Part shown: positions 50,067 to 58,181 of the stretch, in pieces
Layout: each line of letters starts with the position of its first letter
Numbering within the stretch: position 1 is the stretch's first letter
Assembly: GCF_000702305.1 (NCBI RefSeq)
Contig: NZ_JNLC01000011.1
Span: forward strand, 434,001-498,000
Reading direction: 5' to 3'
Source of the DNA: Allobosea sp. 117
GTDB lineage: Bacteria; Pseudomonadota; Alphaproteobacteria; Rhizobiales; Xanthobacteraceae
Length of the DNA stretch: 64,000 nucleotides
The notes under the pieces: model-generated
Databases searched by the model: none
What the model saw: only the letters and a program-made list of their open reading frames with translations
What the model was told of the DNA's origin: nothing
Made by a program: the position numbers and the translations under genes

Positions 50067-51494
50067 TCAGATGCAGTGGCGCGTCAGCTCGCGCACGTCC
50101 TTGAGGTTCCCGAGGTCGCGCACCAGGGCGATGATGGTCTCGGTCTTGTCCGACGGCCAGCGGGCGAACTCGGCGCAGCCGCGGAACTTGTCAGCGGCCT
50201 CGTCATAGGTCATCGGATTGGCCGGGCTGCCCTTGCCGAAGTCGGCGCGGCCGGAGATGGTCCGCCCGTCCTTCAGGTGGATGTCGATGATGGTGGTCAT
50301 CTTGTCGTAGCCGGCCGCCTCGGCCTCCGGATGGACGTGGAAGTTCACCTTCTCGATCATCGCCTTGACGTCCGGCCGCTCGACCGTCTCGTCGGTGAAC
50401 TGCGGCAGGCCGCCCTTGCCGTCGAGCAGCAGGATGGCCATGCAGAACTCCATGGAGAACTTGGCCTGAAGCTCGTTCTTCGGGCGGTGATGGATCAGCG
50501 CGTTCGGCATGTTCTGGTTGGTGCCGACATCGACCTTCACCACGTCCGACGCCTTGATGCCGTGCTCGCGGATGAGTCGCAGCAGCTCGGTCATGCCGGG
50601 ATGGGTGAGCGAGCCCGACGGATGCGGCTTGATCGACACGCCCGGCGAGGCGAAGGTCCAGGGGCTGCCGAGCTTGCCGACGATGGCGTCGGCGTCGAAG
50701 CCGCCGCCCGCCGCCTGGAAGAAGCCGCGCGGCGCCTCCAGGATCTTGTCGGTGGTGGTCCAGCCCAGCTCGGCGAAGTCCGCCGCCACCACGCCGCTCT
50801 CCGAGGAGCGGCCGGCATGGAACGGCTTCATCATGGTCCCGAAATTCTCGCGCAGGCCGGCCGACTGCGAGCCGGCGCAGCCGAGCGCGCGTACCGTCTG
50901 CTCGACGCTGAGGCCCTTCAACTTGGCGGCGGCGGCGGCGGCGGCATAGGTGCCGCAGGTGGCGGTGGCGTGGAAGCCGTGCTGGTAGTGGCGGGGGTTG
51001 ATCGCCTCGGCGATCTTGCACTCCACCTCGACGCCAAGATGGTAGGCCAGCATCATGTCGGCGCCCGAGCGTCCGCCGGCCTCGGCGGTGGCGAGCGCGG
51101 CCGGCAGCGCCGGCGCGGTCGGGTGGGTGAGCAGGCCGTAGACGCGGTCCTTGGCGACGGCGAGCTGGGTGTCGTCATAATCGTCCGCATGGATGCCGAC
51201 GCCGTTGGCGAAGGCGGCGAAGCGCACCGGCACCTTCAGCCCCATGCCGATCACGCTCGCCGGGCCTTCCTGAATGCCGAGCGAGGTGAGGTAGGCGCGC
51301 ACATACTCGCCGCTCTTGGCCACCGAGCCGGACAGCGCAAGGCCGATGCCGTCGAGGATCGACTTCTTGCCAAGCTCGACGACGTCGTCCGGCAGATCGG
51401 CCTTGCCGGTGTCGACGATGAATTCGGCGACCTGACGGGTGAGGCCCTCGACGACCGGCTGGGCGACGGCGGGATTGGTCTGGTGAAGCGTCAT
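50067..51494 (-). CDS. MmgE/PrpD family protein (paralogue 5)
   Basis: 475-residue MmgE/PrpD protein starting at the ATG at 51494. It carries HADDYDDTQLAVAKDRVYGLLTHPTAPALPAAL, closest to paralogue 3, plus FGTMMKPFHAGRSSESG and GVSIKPHPSG. It lies 41 bases downstream of the tartrate/isopropylmalate dehydrogenase-like gene in the same minus-strand unit and ends at the terminator at 50015-50040. Acts probably on the same polycarboxylate as that dehydrogenase; reaction not readable. Confidence 0.9.
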   Translation of the reverse strand: MTLHQTNPAVAQPVVEGLTRQVAEFIVDTGKADLPDDVVELGKKSILDGIGLALSGSVAKSGEYVRAYLTSLGIQEGPASVIGMGLKVPVRFAAFANGVGIHADDYDDTQLAVAKDRVYGLLTHPTAPALPAALATAEAGGRSGADMMLAYHLGVEVECKIAEAINPRHYQHGFHATATCGTYAAAAAAAKLKGLSVEQTVRALGCAGSQSAGLRENFGTMMKPFHAGRSSESGVVAADFAELGWTTTDKILEAPRGFFQAAGGGFDADAIVGKLGSPWTFASPGVSIKPHPSGSLTHPGMTELLRLIREHGIKASDVVKVDVGTNQNMPNALIHHRPKNELQAKFSMEFCMAILLLDGKGGLPQFTDETVERPDVKAMIEKVNFHVHPEAEAAGYDKMTTIIDIHLKDGRTISGRADFGKGSPANPMTYDEAADKFRGCAEFARWPSDKTETIIALVRDLGNLKDVRELTRHCI

Positions 51495-51535
51495 GGCGTT
51501 CCTTCCTTGGGATTCGTGCGGCGCGGGCTGTCGGC

Positions 51536-52624
51536 TCAGGAGGCGAGCCGGATGCCGTCGAGCTTGGCGGGCAGCGCGCCGATGATGGCGTCGGTGAGTT
51601 CGCGGGTGTTGGCGGTGCCGCCGAGGTCGCGGGTCAGCGAATCGCGGCGTGCCAGCACGTCCTCGATCGCCTTCTCCACCGCGAGTGCGGCTGCCTCCTC
51701 GCCGAGATGACGGAGCATCATCGCGCCGGACCAGATCTGGCCGATCGGATTGGCGATGCCCTTGCCGGCGATGTCCGGCGCCGAGCCGTGCACCGGCTCG
51801 AACATGGAGGGGTATTCCTTCTCCGGGTTGATGTTGCCGCCGGGCGCGATGCCGATCGAGCCGACCACCGCCGGGCCGAGATCGGAGAGGATGTCGCCGA
51901 ACAGGTTGGAGGCGACCACCACGTCGAACCAGTCCGGGTTGCGCACGAAATGCGCGGTCAGGATGTCGATGTGGAACTGGTCGGTGGTGAAGCCGGGATA
52001 TTCGGCCGAGATGGCGGCGAAGCGCTCGTCCCAATAGGGCATGGTGTGGCTGATACCGTTCGACTTGGTGGCCGAGGTCACGTGCTTCTTGCGGCCCTTG
52101 GCGAGCTCGAAGGCGTAGCGCATCACCCGGTCGCAGCCGCGGCGGGTGAAGATCGACTGCTGCATGACGAGCTCGTCCGCGCCGCCCTCATAGAGGCGGC
52201 CGCCGATCGAGGAATATTCGCCCTCGTTGTTCTCGCGCACGACATAGAAGTCGATGTCGCCGGCCTTGCGGCCCTTGAGCGGGCTGTCGACGCCTTCGAG
52301 CAGCTTCACCGGGCGCAGATTGACGTATTGGTGGAAGCTGCGGCGGATCGGGATCAGCAGGCCCCAGAGCGAGACGTGGTCCGGCACGCCCGGGAAGCCG
52401 ACGGCGCCGAGATAAATGGAGTCGAAATGGCGGATCTGGTCGAGGCCGTCGGCCGGCATCATCGCCCCGGTCTTGGCGAAGCGCTCGCAGCTCCAGTCGA
52501 AATGCGCCCAGTCGAGCGAGAAGCCGCCAGCACGCGCCACCGCTTCCAGCACCCGCTGGCCCTCCGGCACCACCTCGTTGCCGATGCCGTCACCGGGGAT
52601 GACCGCGATGGAATATTTCGTCAT
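51536..52624 (-). CDS. Tartrate dehydrogenase / 3-isopropylmalate dehydrogenase-like enzyme
   Basis: 362-residue NAD-dependent beta-decarboxylating dehydrogenase of the isocitrate/isopropylmalate/tartrate family (TtuC-like). IPGDGIGNEVVPEG opens the protein, and the Arg-rich substrate segment with YVNLRPVKLLEG and VRENNEGEYSS follows. The metal-binding NLFGDILSDLGPAVVGSIGIAPGGN motif is complete. The ATG at 52624 heads a two-gene unit with MmgE/PrpD. Leu/Val to other changes in the substrate loop could not be assessed. An operator-like TTGTTGACAG lies on this strand at 52733-52742. Confidence 0.9.
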   Translation of the reverse strand: MTKYSIAVIPGDGIGNEVVPEGQRVLEAVARAGGFSLDWAHFDWSCERFAKTGAMMPADGLDQIRHFDSIYLGAVGFPGVPDHVSLWGLLIPIRRSFHQYVNLRPVKLLEGVDSPLKGRKAGDIDFYVVRENNEGEYSSIGGRLYEGGADELVMQQSIFTRRGCDRVMRYAFELAKGRKKHVTSATKSNGISHTMPYWDERFAAISAEYPGFTTDQFHIDILTAHFVRNPDWFDVVVASNLFGDILSDLGPAVVGSIGIAPGGNINPEKEYPSMFEPVHGSAPDIAGKGIANPIGQIWSGAMMLRHLGEEAAALAVEKAIEDVLARRDSLTRDLGGTANTRELTDAIIGALPAKLDGIRLAS

Positions 52625-52732
52625 GTTCCGCTCCGTAGGTGGATAAGCTGCGTGCCGTCGTATCGCGCAAGACGGGCCGTTCGGCGGGCGGCCCATGGAG
52701 AACGGCCCCGAACCTGTCGGATGCCGTATGAA

Positions 52733-52742
52733 CTGTCAACAA
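52733..52742 (-). promoter_or_regulatory. GntR-type operator TTGTTGACAG before the tartrate-DH-like gene
   Basis: On the minus strand it reads TTGTTGACAG, about 110 bases before the dehydrogenase start. It shares the TTGTNNACAG pattern with sites ahead of the GntR genes and the AbrB/tctC promoters. Confidence 0.55.
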
Positions 52743-52922
52743 TTTTCATAGGAAGCATCGCGCGCGACGCATGGCGCTTGGGTCGAGAGCGCTGAACCGT
52801 CATGCCAAATGTTGAGTAATATATTGTTTTATATTGAGTTTGTGAGCCACAGCGAGGTTCGGTTCCGGTCTTCGTCATTGCCTGGTATCGTCGTCACCCG
52901 GCTCTAAATTACCCGGTAATTC

Positions 52923-52939
52923 GTCAATAGTGTTGACAG
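52923..52939 (+). promoter_or_regulatory. Dyad with GTGTTGACAG before gntR2
   Basis: GTCAA (52923-52927) and TTGAC (52933-52937) are inverted around five bases, and the right half extends to GTGTTGACAG (52930-52939). It lies 31 bases upstream of the gntR2 start, a position suited to autorepression. Confidence 0.55.
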
Positions 52940-52969
52940 TAGCGTGCGGCGCCGTCACAGAATGGCGGC

Positions 52970-53734
52970 ATGCCGAAGCCTGTCGCGCCACCTCCCGTAA
53001 CCCTGCCGCCGCCGCGCACGCCGCGCACCGCTTCCTATGTGCCGGTGATCCAGCACGAGATCGAGCGGATGATCGGCACCGGCGAGCTGGTGGGAGGCAC
53101 GCGCATCAATGAGAGCGCGCTCGCCATGCGGCTCGGCATGAGCCGCGGCCCGGTGCGCGAGGCCTGCCGGGCGCTGGAGCAGCTCGGCCTGCTGCGCAGC
53201 GAGCTCAACCGCGGCTTCTTCGTGCGCGAGATCAGCACCAAGCAGGCGCTCGATCTCTACGACGTGCGCGCCGGCCTGTTCGCCACCGCCGGGCGGCTCG
53301 CCGCCAACATCGTGAACATCACGCAGTTGCGCGCGCTCGACGACCTCGTCGGCGAGATGGACAAGGCGATCGCTGGCGCCGACATCGCCACCTTCTATCT
53401 CCTCAACAACGCGCTGCACGCGAAGCTGATCGAGTGCTCCGACAACGCCAAGCTCATCGAGCTCTATCCGACGCTCGAGGCGGAGCTCCATCTGTTCCGC
53501 CGCCGCGGCCTCGTGCTGCCCGGCTCGATGCGCGTCTCCAATGACGAGCACCACGCCATCGTCGAGGCCCTGCGCCAGAGCGACGGCGCCACTGCCGGGC
53601 GGCTCATGGAGCGGCACATCCTCGCCGGCAAGGCGCGCTTCCTGCGCACGCTCGGAGAGCCCGGCGCGGTCGAAGGGCGACCCGGCCCGCTCGATCCAAC
53701 GACATCCCGTTTCCAGGACAGGCAACGCTCATGA
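52970..53734 (+). CDS. GntR family regulator, FCD subfamily (gntR2)
   Basis: 254-residue FCD-type GntR regulator. After a short Pro-rich N-terminal tail come the winged helix (about residues 25-90, with ESALAMRLGMSRGPVREACRALE) and the FCD domain (LHAKLIECSDNAK, SNDEHHAIVEAL). The ATG at 52970 is preceded by a weak ribosome-binding site. It is divergent from the tartrate dehydrogenase-like unit and its stop overlaps the PdxA-like start by four bases. Probably controls both. Confidence 0.9.
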   Translation: MPKPVAPPPVTLPPPRTPRTASYVPVIQHEIERMIGTGELVGGTRINESALAMRLGMSRGPVREACRALEQLGLLRSELNRGFFVREISTKQALDLYDVRAGLFATAGRLAANIVNITQLRALDDLVGEMDKAIAGADIATFYLLNNALHAKLIECSDNAKLIELYPTLEAELHLFRRRGLVLPGSMRVSNDEHHAIVEALRQSDGATAGRLMERHILAGKARFLRTLGEPGAVEGRPGPLDPTTSRFQDRQRS

Positions 53735-54777
53735 CGACGCCCGCAACGACATCCGCCGCGCTTCCCATCCTCGCGCTGGTTCCCGGCGATCCGACCGGGA
53801 TCGGTCCGGAACAGACCGCGCGCATCCTTCATGACGGGCGCATGCGCGACGTCGCCCGGCTCGTGGTGGTGGGCGACGCGCGGGTGCTGGAGATGGGCGC
53901 GCGCCACGCTGGCGTCTCGCTCGCCTATAAGCGCTACGCCTCGCCGGCGGCGGTGGACTGGAGCGCGCCCGAGGTGCCGCTGGTCGATCTCGGCAATATC
54001 GACCCCGCCGGCTTCGAGCTCGGCGCCGCCAGCCCCGAAGCCGGCAAGCTGACCGGCGACACGCTCGCCCGTGCCGTCGATTTCGCCAAGGCCGGCGAGG
54101 TCAACGGGGTGACCTTCGCCCCGCTGAACAAGCAGGCCATGTTCAAGGGCGGCTGGCGCTTCCCGGACGAGCACAAGATGTTCGCGCATCTGCTCGGCCA
54201 TACCGGCGTGTTCAGCGAGATGAACGTGCTGGGCAATCAGTGGATGACCCGCGTCACCTCGCATGTCTCGCTGCGCACGGCGGTGGAGCAGGTGACCTTC
54301 GATGCGGTCTGCCGGGCGCTGCGGCTCGCCGACGCGACCATGCGCAAGGCCGGCATCGAGAAGCCGCGCATCGCGGTGGCGGCGCTGAACCCGCATGCCG
54401 GCGAGGGCGGGCTGTTCGGCACCGAGGAGATCGACATCATCCGCCCGGCGGTCGAGGCGATGGCCAAGGAAGGCATCGACTGCAAGGGTCCGTTCCCGTC
54501 CGATACCATCTATCTGAAGGCGTTCGCGGGCGACTATGACAGCGTGCTCGCCATGTATCACGACCAGGGCCAGATCGCGACCAAGCTCACCGGCTTCAAC
54601 AAGGGCGTGACCATCACCGCCGGGCTGGAGGTCGTCTTCACCACGCCGGCGCACGGCACCGCCTTCGACATCGTCGGCAAGGGGGTGGCCGATGTGGGCG
54701 CCTTCGAATCGGCGATCCGCCTTGCCGCCCGCATCGCCGCGCGTCAGGTTGCGGCACGGCAGGCGGCAGCGGCCTGA
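53731..54777 (+). CDS. PdxA-like (4-hydroxythreonine-4-phosphate dehydrogenase family) enzyme
   Basis: 348-residue NAD-dependent enzyme of the PdxA family. Metal-binding segments HLLGH, ALNPHAG and YHDQG are present, as is the N-terminal PGDPTGIGPEQT. Catabolic PdxA2-type relatives act on 4-phospho-threonate or erythronate, and others occur in aromatic and carbohydrate acid pathways. Being translationally linked to gntR2 and close to a tartrate-type dehydrogenase, a catabolic role is favoured over vitamin B6 synthesis. The DUF1537-type kinase that normally partners PdxA2 is not in the window. Substrate unknown. Confidence 0.87.
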   Translation: MTTPATTSAALPILALVPGDPTGIGPEQTARILHDGRMRDVARLVVVGDARVLEMGARHAGVSLAYKRYASPAAVDWSAPEVPLVDLGNIDPAGFELGAASPEAGKLTGDTLARAVDFAKAGEVNGVTFAPLNKQAMFKGGWRFPDEHKMFAHLLGHTGVFSEMNVLGNQWMTRVTSHVSLRTAVEQVTFDAVCRALRLADATMRKAGIEKPRIAVAALNPHAGEGGLFGTEEIDIIRPAVEAMAKEGIDCKGPFPSDTIYLKAFAGDYDSVLAMYHDQGQIATKLTGFNKGVTITAGLEVVFTTPAHGTAFDIVGKGVADVGAFESAIRLAARIAARQVAARQAAAA

Positions 54778-54802
54778 TCTGCGGAAAGACGAGGGCGGCC
54801 GC

Positions 54803-55498
54803 TCAGTCGACGCGGCCGCTGCCTTCGGAGGCGGCGATCAGGCGCCGCTTGGCGAGCGCAACATGGCGCCAATGCGTCATCTGCGCCCGGTCGCCGTCGC
54901 CCGAGGCGAGGGCATCGAGCATCGCCCGATGCTCGCGGTTGGAGACCGCGAGGCCGCCGCCCTGCACCAGCGCGCGGGCGCGGAACAGGTGCAGCTTGTT
55001 GACGAAGCGGTGATATTCCGCCGCCAGCGTGCGGTTGCCGGCCGACATCACGATCAGATTGTGGAAGGCGAGGTTGAGCGGATAGTAGTCGTCGAAGCTG
55101 CCGCGCTCGGCGATGACGTCCATCTCGTCGACGAGCCTGGTGAGCTGGGCGAGAAGCTCGTCGGTCATGCGCTCGGCGAGCAGGCGGCCGGCCTGGCCGA
55201 ACAGCGCCGCGCGCACGTCGTAGATCTCGATGGCGTCTTCCACCGTCAACCGGCGCACAAAGACGCCCCGGTTGCGGATGACCTCGACGAGGCCCTTGGC
55301 CTCCAGGCTGCGGGTCGCCTCGCGGATCGGCCCGCGGCTGGTGCCGAAGCGGTTCGAGAGGTGGATCTCGTTGATCCGCGCGCCCGGCTCCAACTCGCCG
55401 GTCAGGATGAGGCGCTCAAGCTCCTTTTCGAGCACGCTCGTCAGCGAGGCGCTCTTCACCACCGAAAGGTCGCTCAGGAAGCTCGAGTCCGAATCCAT
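54803..55498 (-). CDS. GntR family regulator, FCD subfamily (gntR3)
   Basis: 231-residue FCD-type GntR regulator with HTH residues around LSNRFGTSRGPIREATRSLEAKGLVE and FCD domain segments LAFHNLIV and SNREHRAMLDAL. The ATG at 55498 lies 14 bases from a TTGTAAACAG site, so autoregulation is likely. It is separated by 192 bases from the end of the isopropylmalate dehydrogenase-like gene on the same strand, so it may be a separate unit. Closely resembles gntR1 and gntR2 in layout. Confidence 0.9.
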   Translation of the reverse strand: MDSDSSFLSDLSVVKSASLTSVLEKELERLILTGELEPGARINEIHLSNRFGTSRGPIREATRSLEAKGLVEVIRNRGVFVRRLTVEDAIEIYDVRAALFGQAGRLLAERMTDELLAQLTRLVDEMDVIAERGSFDDYYPLNLAFHNLIVMSAGNRTLAAEYHRFVNKLHLFRARALVQGGGLAVSNREHRAMLDALASGDGDRAQMTHWRHVALAKRRLIAASEGSGRVD

Positions 55499-55512
55499 AG
55501 CCTAACCGTCAA

Positions 55513-55522
55513 TTGTAAACAG
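55513..55522 (-). promoter_or_regulatory. GntR-type operator TTGTAAACAG before gntR3
   Basis: The sequence reads TTGTAAACAG on the plus strand, 14 bases upstream of the gntR3 start codon. It fits the shared TTGTNNACAG pattern and the position of an autorepressor site. Confidence 0.55.
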
Positions 55523-55690
55523 TGTAAAGTGTATCAGTAGGCTGTACCCCGTGTCGCCCCCGCCGTCGATGGCTGCGGCGCGGCGTTTTGTCGTGCAATG
55601 ATGCTTTACAGCATCGATGACCGGGTGAGGCGCCGTGTGTGCCTCGCCGGTCAGCTCTCGTTCCTTTGTTCGCCGTTCCTGCGCGGGGCT

Positions 55691-56788
55691 TCACGCCACA
55701 GCGTGGGTGGCGTTTTCCATGGCCTTCAGGATGCCGTCCACCATCTCCTGCTGGCTGGCGGTGCCGCGGATGTCCGGCGTGCGGGTAGCCGGATGCGCGA
55801 GCGCCGTCTCGATGCCGATCTTCATCAGCGCGGCGGTGCGGCCGGCGGCGGCGTTGTGATGCCGGCGTCCGAGCCATTCGATCAGCATGCGGGTCGATTC
55901 GATCATCGCGTAAGGGTTGGCGATGCCCTTGCCGGCGATGTCCGGGGCCGAGCCGTGGGTCGCCTGCGCCATGGCGATGTCGCCGCGCCCGATGCACAGG
56001 CCCGGCGCCATGCCGAGCCCGCCGACCATGCCGGCGGCCTCGTCGGTGAGGATGTCGCCGAACATGTTGGTGGTGACCACCACGTCGAAGCGCTGCGGCT
56101 CGCGCAGCAGCTTCATGGCGAAGGTATCGACGATCACCTCGTCGATCGTCACGTCCGGGAATGCCTTCGCCGCCTCGTAGCAGGACTCGACGAACATGCC
56201 GCAGCCGAGCTTGAACACGGTGTTCTTGTGTACCAGCGTCAGGCGCTTCTTACGCGCACGGGCGATCTCCAGCGCCGCGGTGGCGACCTTCATGCTGCCG
56301 GCGCGGGTGATGACGCGCACCGATATGGTGACGTCCTCGGTCGGGCGGAACTCACCGGAGCCGGCGACCACGTTGCGGTCCGGCTGGAAGCCCTCATTGT
56401 TCTCGCGCACGATGACGAGGTCGATGTCGTCATAGAGGCAGCCAATGCCCGGATAGGATCGGGTCGGGCGGACATTGGCGAAGAGATCGAAGCTCTTGCG
56501 CAGGATCGGGTGCGGATTGATCGCCGCTGGCACCTTCGGATAGGCCTGATGGCCGATCGGCCCCAGGATGAAGCCGTCGAAGGTGGCGAGCGTCTCCAGC
56601 ATGCCCTCCGGCATGGTGGTGCCCAGCTCGTCCAGCGCCTGGCGGCCGATCGGCATCGGGCGCCAGTCGATGGCGAGGCCGCTCGCCCGGGCCGCCGCCT
56701 CGGCGATGCGCACCGAGGCGGGGACGATCTCGTGGCCGATGTCGTCGCCGTTGAGAACGCCGATGGTCAGCGAAGTGGGGGTGGCCAT
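55691..56788 (-). CDS. Isocitrate/isopropylmalate dehydrogenase family protein
   Basis: 365-residue beta-decarboxylating dehydrogenase, paralogue of the one at 51536-52624. The opening is VLNGDDIGHEIVPASVRIAE, with NGDDIG in place of the usual GDGIG. VRENNEGFQPDRN and the metal segment NMFGDILTDEAAGMVGGLGMAPG are intact. The ATG at 56788 has GGAGGA about seven bases upstream and starts 11 bases after the MmgE/PrpD gene. With AbrB, SDR and MmgE/PrpD it forms a four-gene minus-strand unit. Probably oxidatively decarboxylates a hydroxy-dicarboxylate. Confidence 0.88.
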   Translation of the reverse strand: MATPTSLTIGVLNGDDIGHEIVPASVRIAEAAARASGLAIDWRPMPIGRQALDELGTTMPEGMLETLATFDGFILGPIGHQAYPKVPAAINPHPILRKSFDLFANVRPTRSYPGIGCLYDDIDLVIVRENNEGFQPDRNVVAGSGEFRPTEDVTISVRVITRAGSMKVATAALEIARARKKRLTLVHKNTVFKLGCGMFVESCYEAAKAFPDVTIDEVIVDTFAMKLLREPQRFDVVVTTNMFGDILTDEAAGMVGGLGMAPGLCIGRGDIAMAQATHGSAPDIAGKGIANPYAMIESTRMLIEWLGRRHHNAAAGRTAALMKIGIETALAHPATRTPDIRGTASQQEMVDGILKAMENATHAVA

Positions 56789-56799
56789 GGTCGTCCTCC

Positions 56800-58176
56800 T
56801 CACTCGGCCGCGCGGCGGGCCGCCGCCGGCACCGAGGCGCGGGCGATCTCGCCGGCGTCGGGCAGGATCGGCAGCGCCCAGCACAGCTCCATCAGCTCCG
56901 CCGTGACCGCCGGCCCGACAACCAGTTCGGACTGATGGGCGAATTTGCGCGCGAGCTGCTCATTGCCGAGCGGCCGATCGAGGCTGCCGATGGCGTGCTC
57001 GACCCATTTCTCGATCGTGCGGCCGTCCGAGAGTTCCACGGTGATGTGCACCGACGCCTCGTGAACCGAGGCGTCCGAAGTGGCGTCCACCCTGTCGCGA
57101 AGCGCGATGATCTCCGGCGCGGTGGCCGCCTCGTCGGTGAAGGCGGTCGGCGAGCCGTCACCGCGCAGCAGCGCGCAGGCGGCGGCGTGGAACACGCTGA
57201 ACTTGGTCTCCAGCCCGGTCTTCGGCGTGCGCTTGCCGGTCAGTTCCAGCACCAGCGGATGGGTGCGCAGCTTGACCGCCGTGATCCTGTTCACGTCGTC
57301 CCCCAACTCCTCGCGAAGCTGCTGGCAGCCGTCGATGGCCGGGTGGATGACGATGCCGCAGGCGAAGGGCTTGTAGGAGTTCAGCCCGGCCTCCCAGCGG
57401 GTGCCGAGCCCGTCGAGGATCTCGGCATAGTCCTGCTTTGTGGAGAGCACATTGGCAAAGCCGCGCGGGGCCTCGATGCCCTGCAGCGAGGAATCGAAGC
57501 CGGCCTCGGCGAGGAAGGCGGCCAGCGCCCCGTTCTTCGCCGCGCTGCCGGGATGGAAGCTCTTGCACATGGTGCCGAACATCTCGCGCAGGCCCGAGGC
57601 CTGCGTCGCGGCGATACCGAGCGCCCAGGTCATCCTCAGCTCGTCGAGCCCGATCAGCCGGCCCACGGCCGCGGCCGCGCCGAATACGCCGGCGGTGCCG
57701 GTGATGTGCCAGCCGCGATCGTAATGGTCGGGATAGACCGCGTTGCCGATGCGGCACTCGACCTCGACGCCGAGGATCAGCGCCTCGAGGAAGTCGCGAC
57801 CCGAGACGGGCCGATATTCGGCCACCGCCAGCAGCGCCGAGGCGACCGGCCCGGCCGGATGGATGATGGTCTTCAGATGCGTGTCGTCATAATCGAGGAC
57901 ATGCGAGGAAATGCCGTTGATGAGCGCCGTATTCGGCACGTCGAGCTTTTCGCCGCGTCCGATCACGGTGGCCTGCGGCCGGCCGGCGAAGGGCGTGATG
58001 CCGGCCAGCGCACGGTCCACCGTCTCGTGGCGCGCGCCGCCGACGGCGCAGCCCATCCAGTTGAAGAAGGTTCGCACGCCCTCGTCGCGGACGGATTGCG
58101 GTATGTCGTCGATGCGGCACGCGCTGATCCACGCTGCGAGCTTCCGGGTGACGTCCTTTTCCGACATTCGGCTCAT
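56800..58176 (-). CDS. MmgE/PrpD family protein (paralogue 6)
   Basis: 458-residue MmgE/PrpD protein. The conserved segment reads SSHVLDYDDTHLKTIIHPAGPVASALL, a form distinct from the other five, and FGTMCKSFHPGSAAKNG and NSYKPFACGIVIHP follow. The start at 58176 has AGGAG just upstream; 58167 is an alternative. It lies between an SDR gene and the isopropylmalate dehydrogenase-like gene with only short gaps. Likely acts with them on one acid. Confidence 0.9.
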   Translation of the reverse strand: MSRMSEKDVTRKLAAWISACRIDDIPQSVRDEGVRTFFNWMGCAVGGARHETVDRALAGITPFAGRPQATVIGRGEKLDVPNTALINGISSHVLDYDDTHLKTIIHPAGPVASALLAVAEYRPVSGRDFLEALILGVEVECRIGNAVYPDHYDRGWHITGTAGVFGAAAAVGRLIGLDELRMTWALGIAATQASGLREMFGTMCKSFHPGSAAKNGALAAFLAEAGFDSSLQGIEAPRGFANVLSTKQDYAEILDGLGTRWEAGLNSYKPFACGIVIHPAIDGCQQLREELGDDVNRITAVKLRTHPLVLELTGKRTPKTGLETKFSVFHAAACALLRGDGSPTAFTDEAATAPEIIALRDRVDATSDASVHEASVHITVELSDGRTIEKWVEHAIGSLDRPLGNEQLARKFAHQSELVVGPAVTAELMELCWALPILPDAGEIARASVPAAARRAAE

Positions 58177-58181
58177 TGCTC

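Larger units (their letters stand above)
52625..52969. promoter_or_regulatory. Divergent control region, tartrate-DH-like unit / gntR2
   Basis: The 345-base gap holds no gene. It carries TTGTTGACAG on the minus strand at 52733-52742 and the GTCAA-TAGTG-TTGAC dyad at 52923-52937. It also contains a low-GC tract at 52803-52845 (AATATATTGTTTTATATTG), plausibly promoters. Both units are likely under the same GntR protein. Confidence 0.6.
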
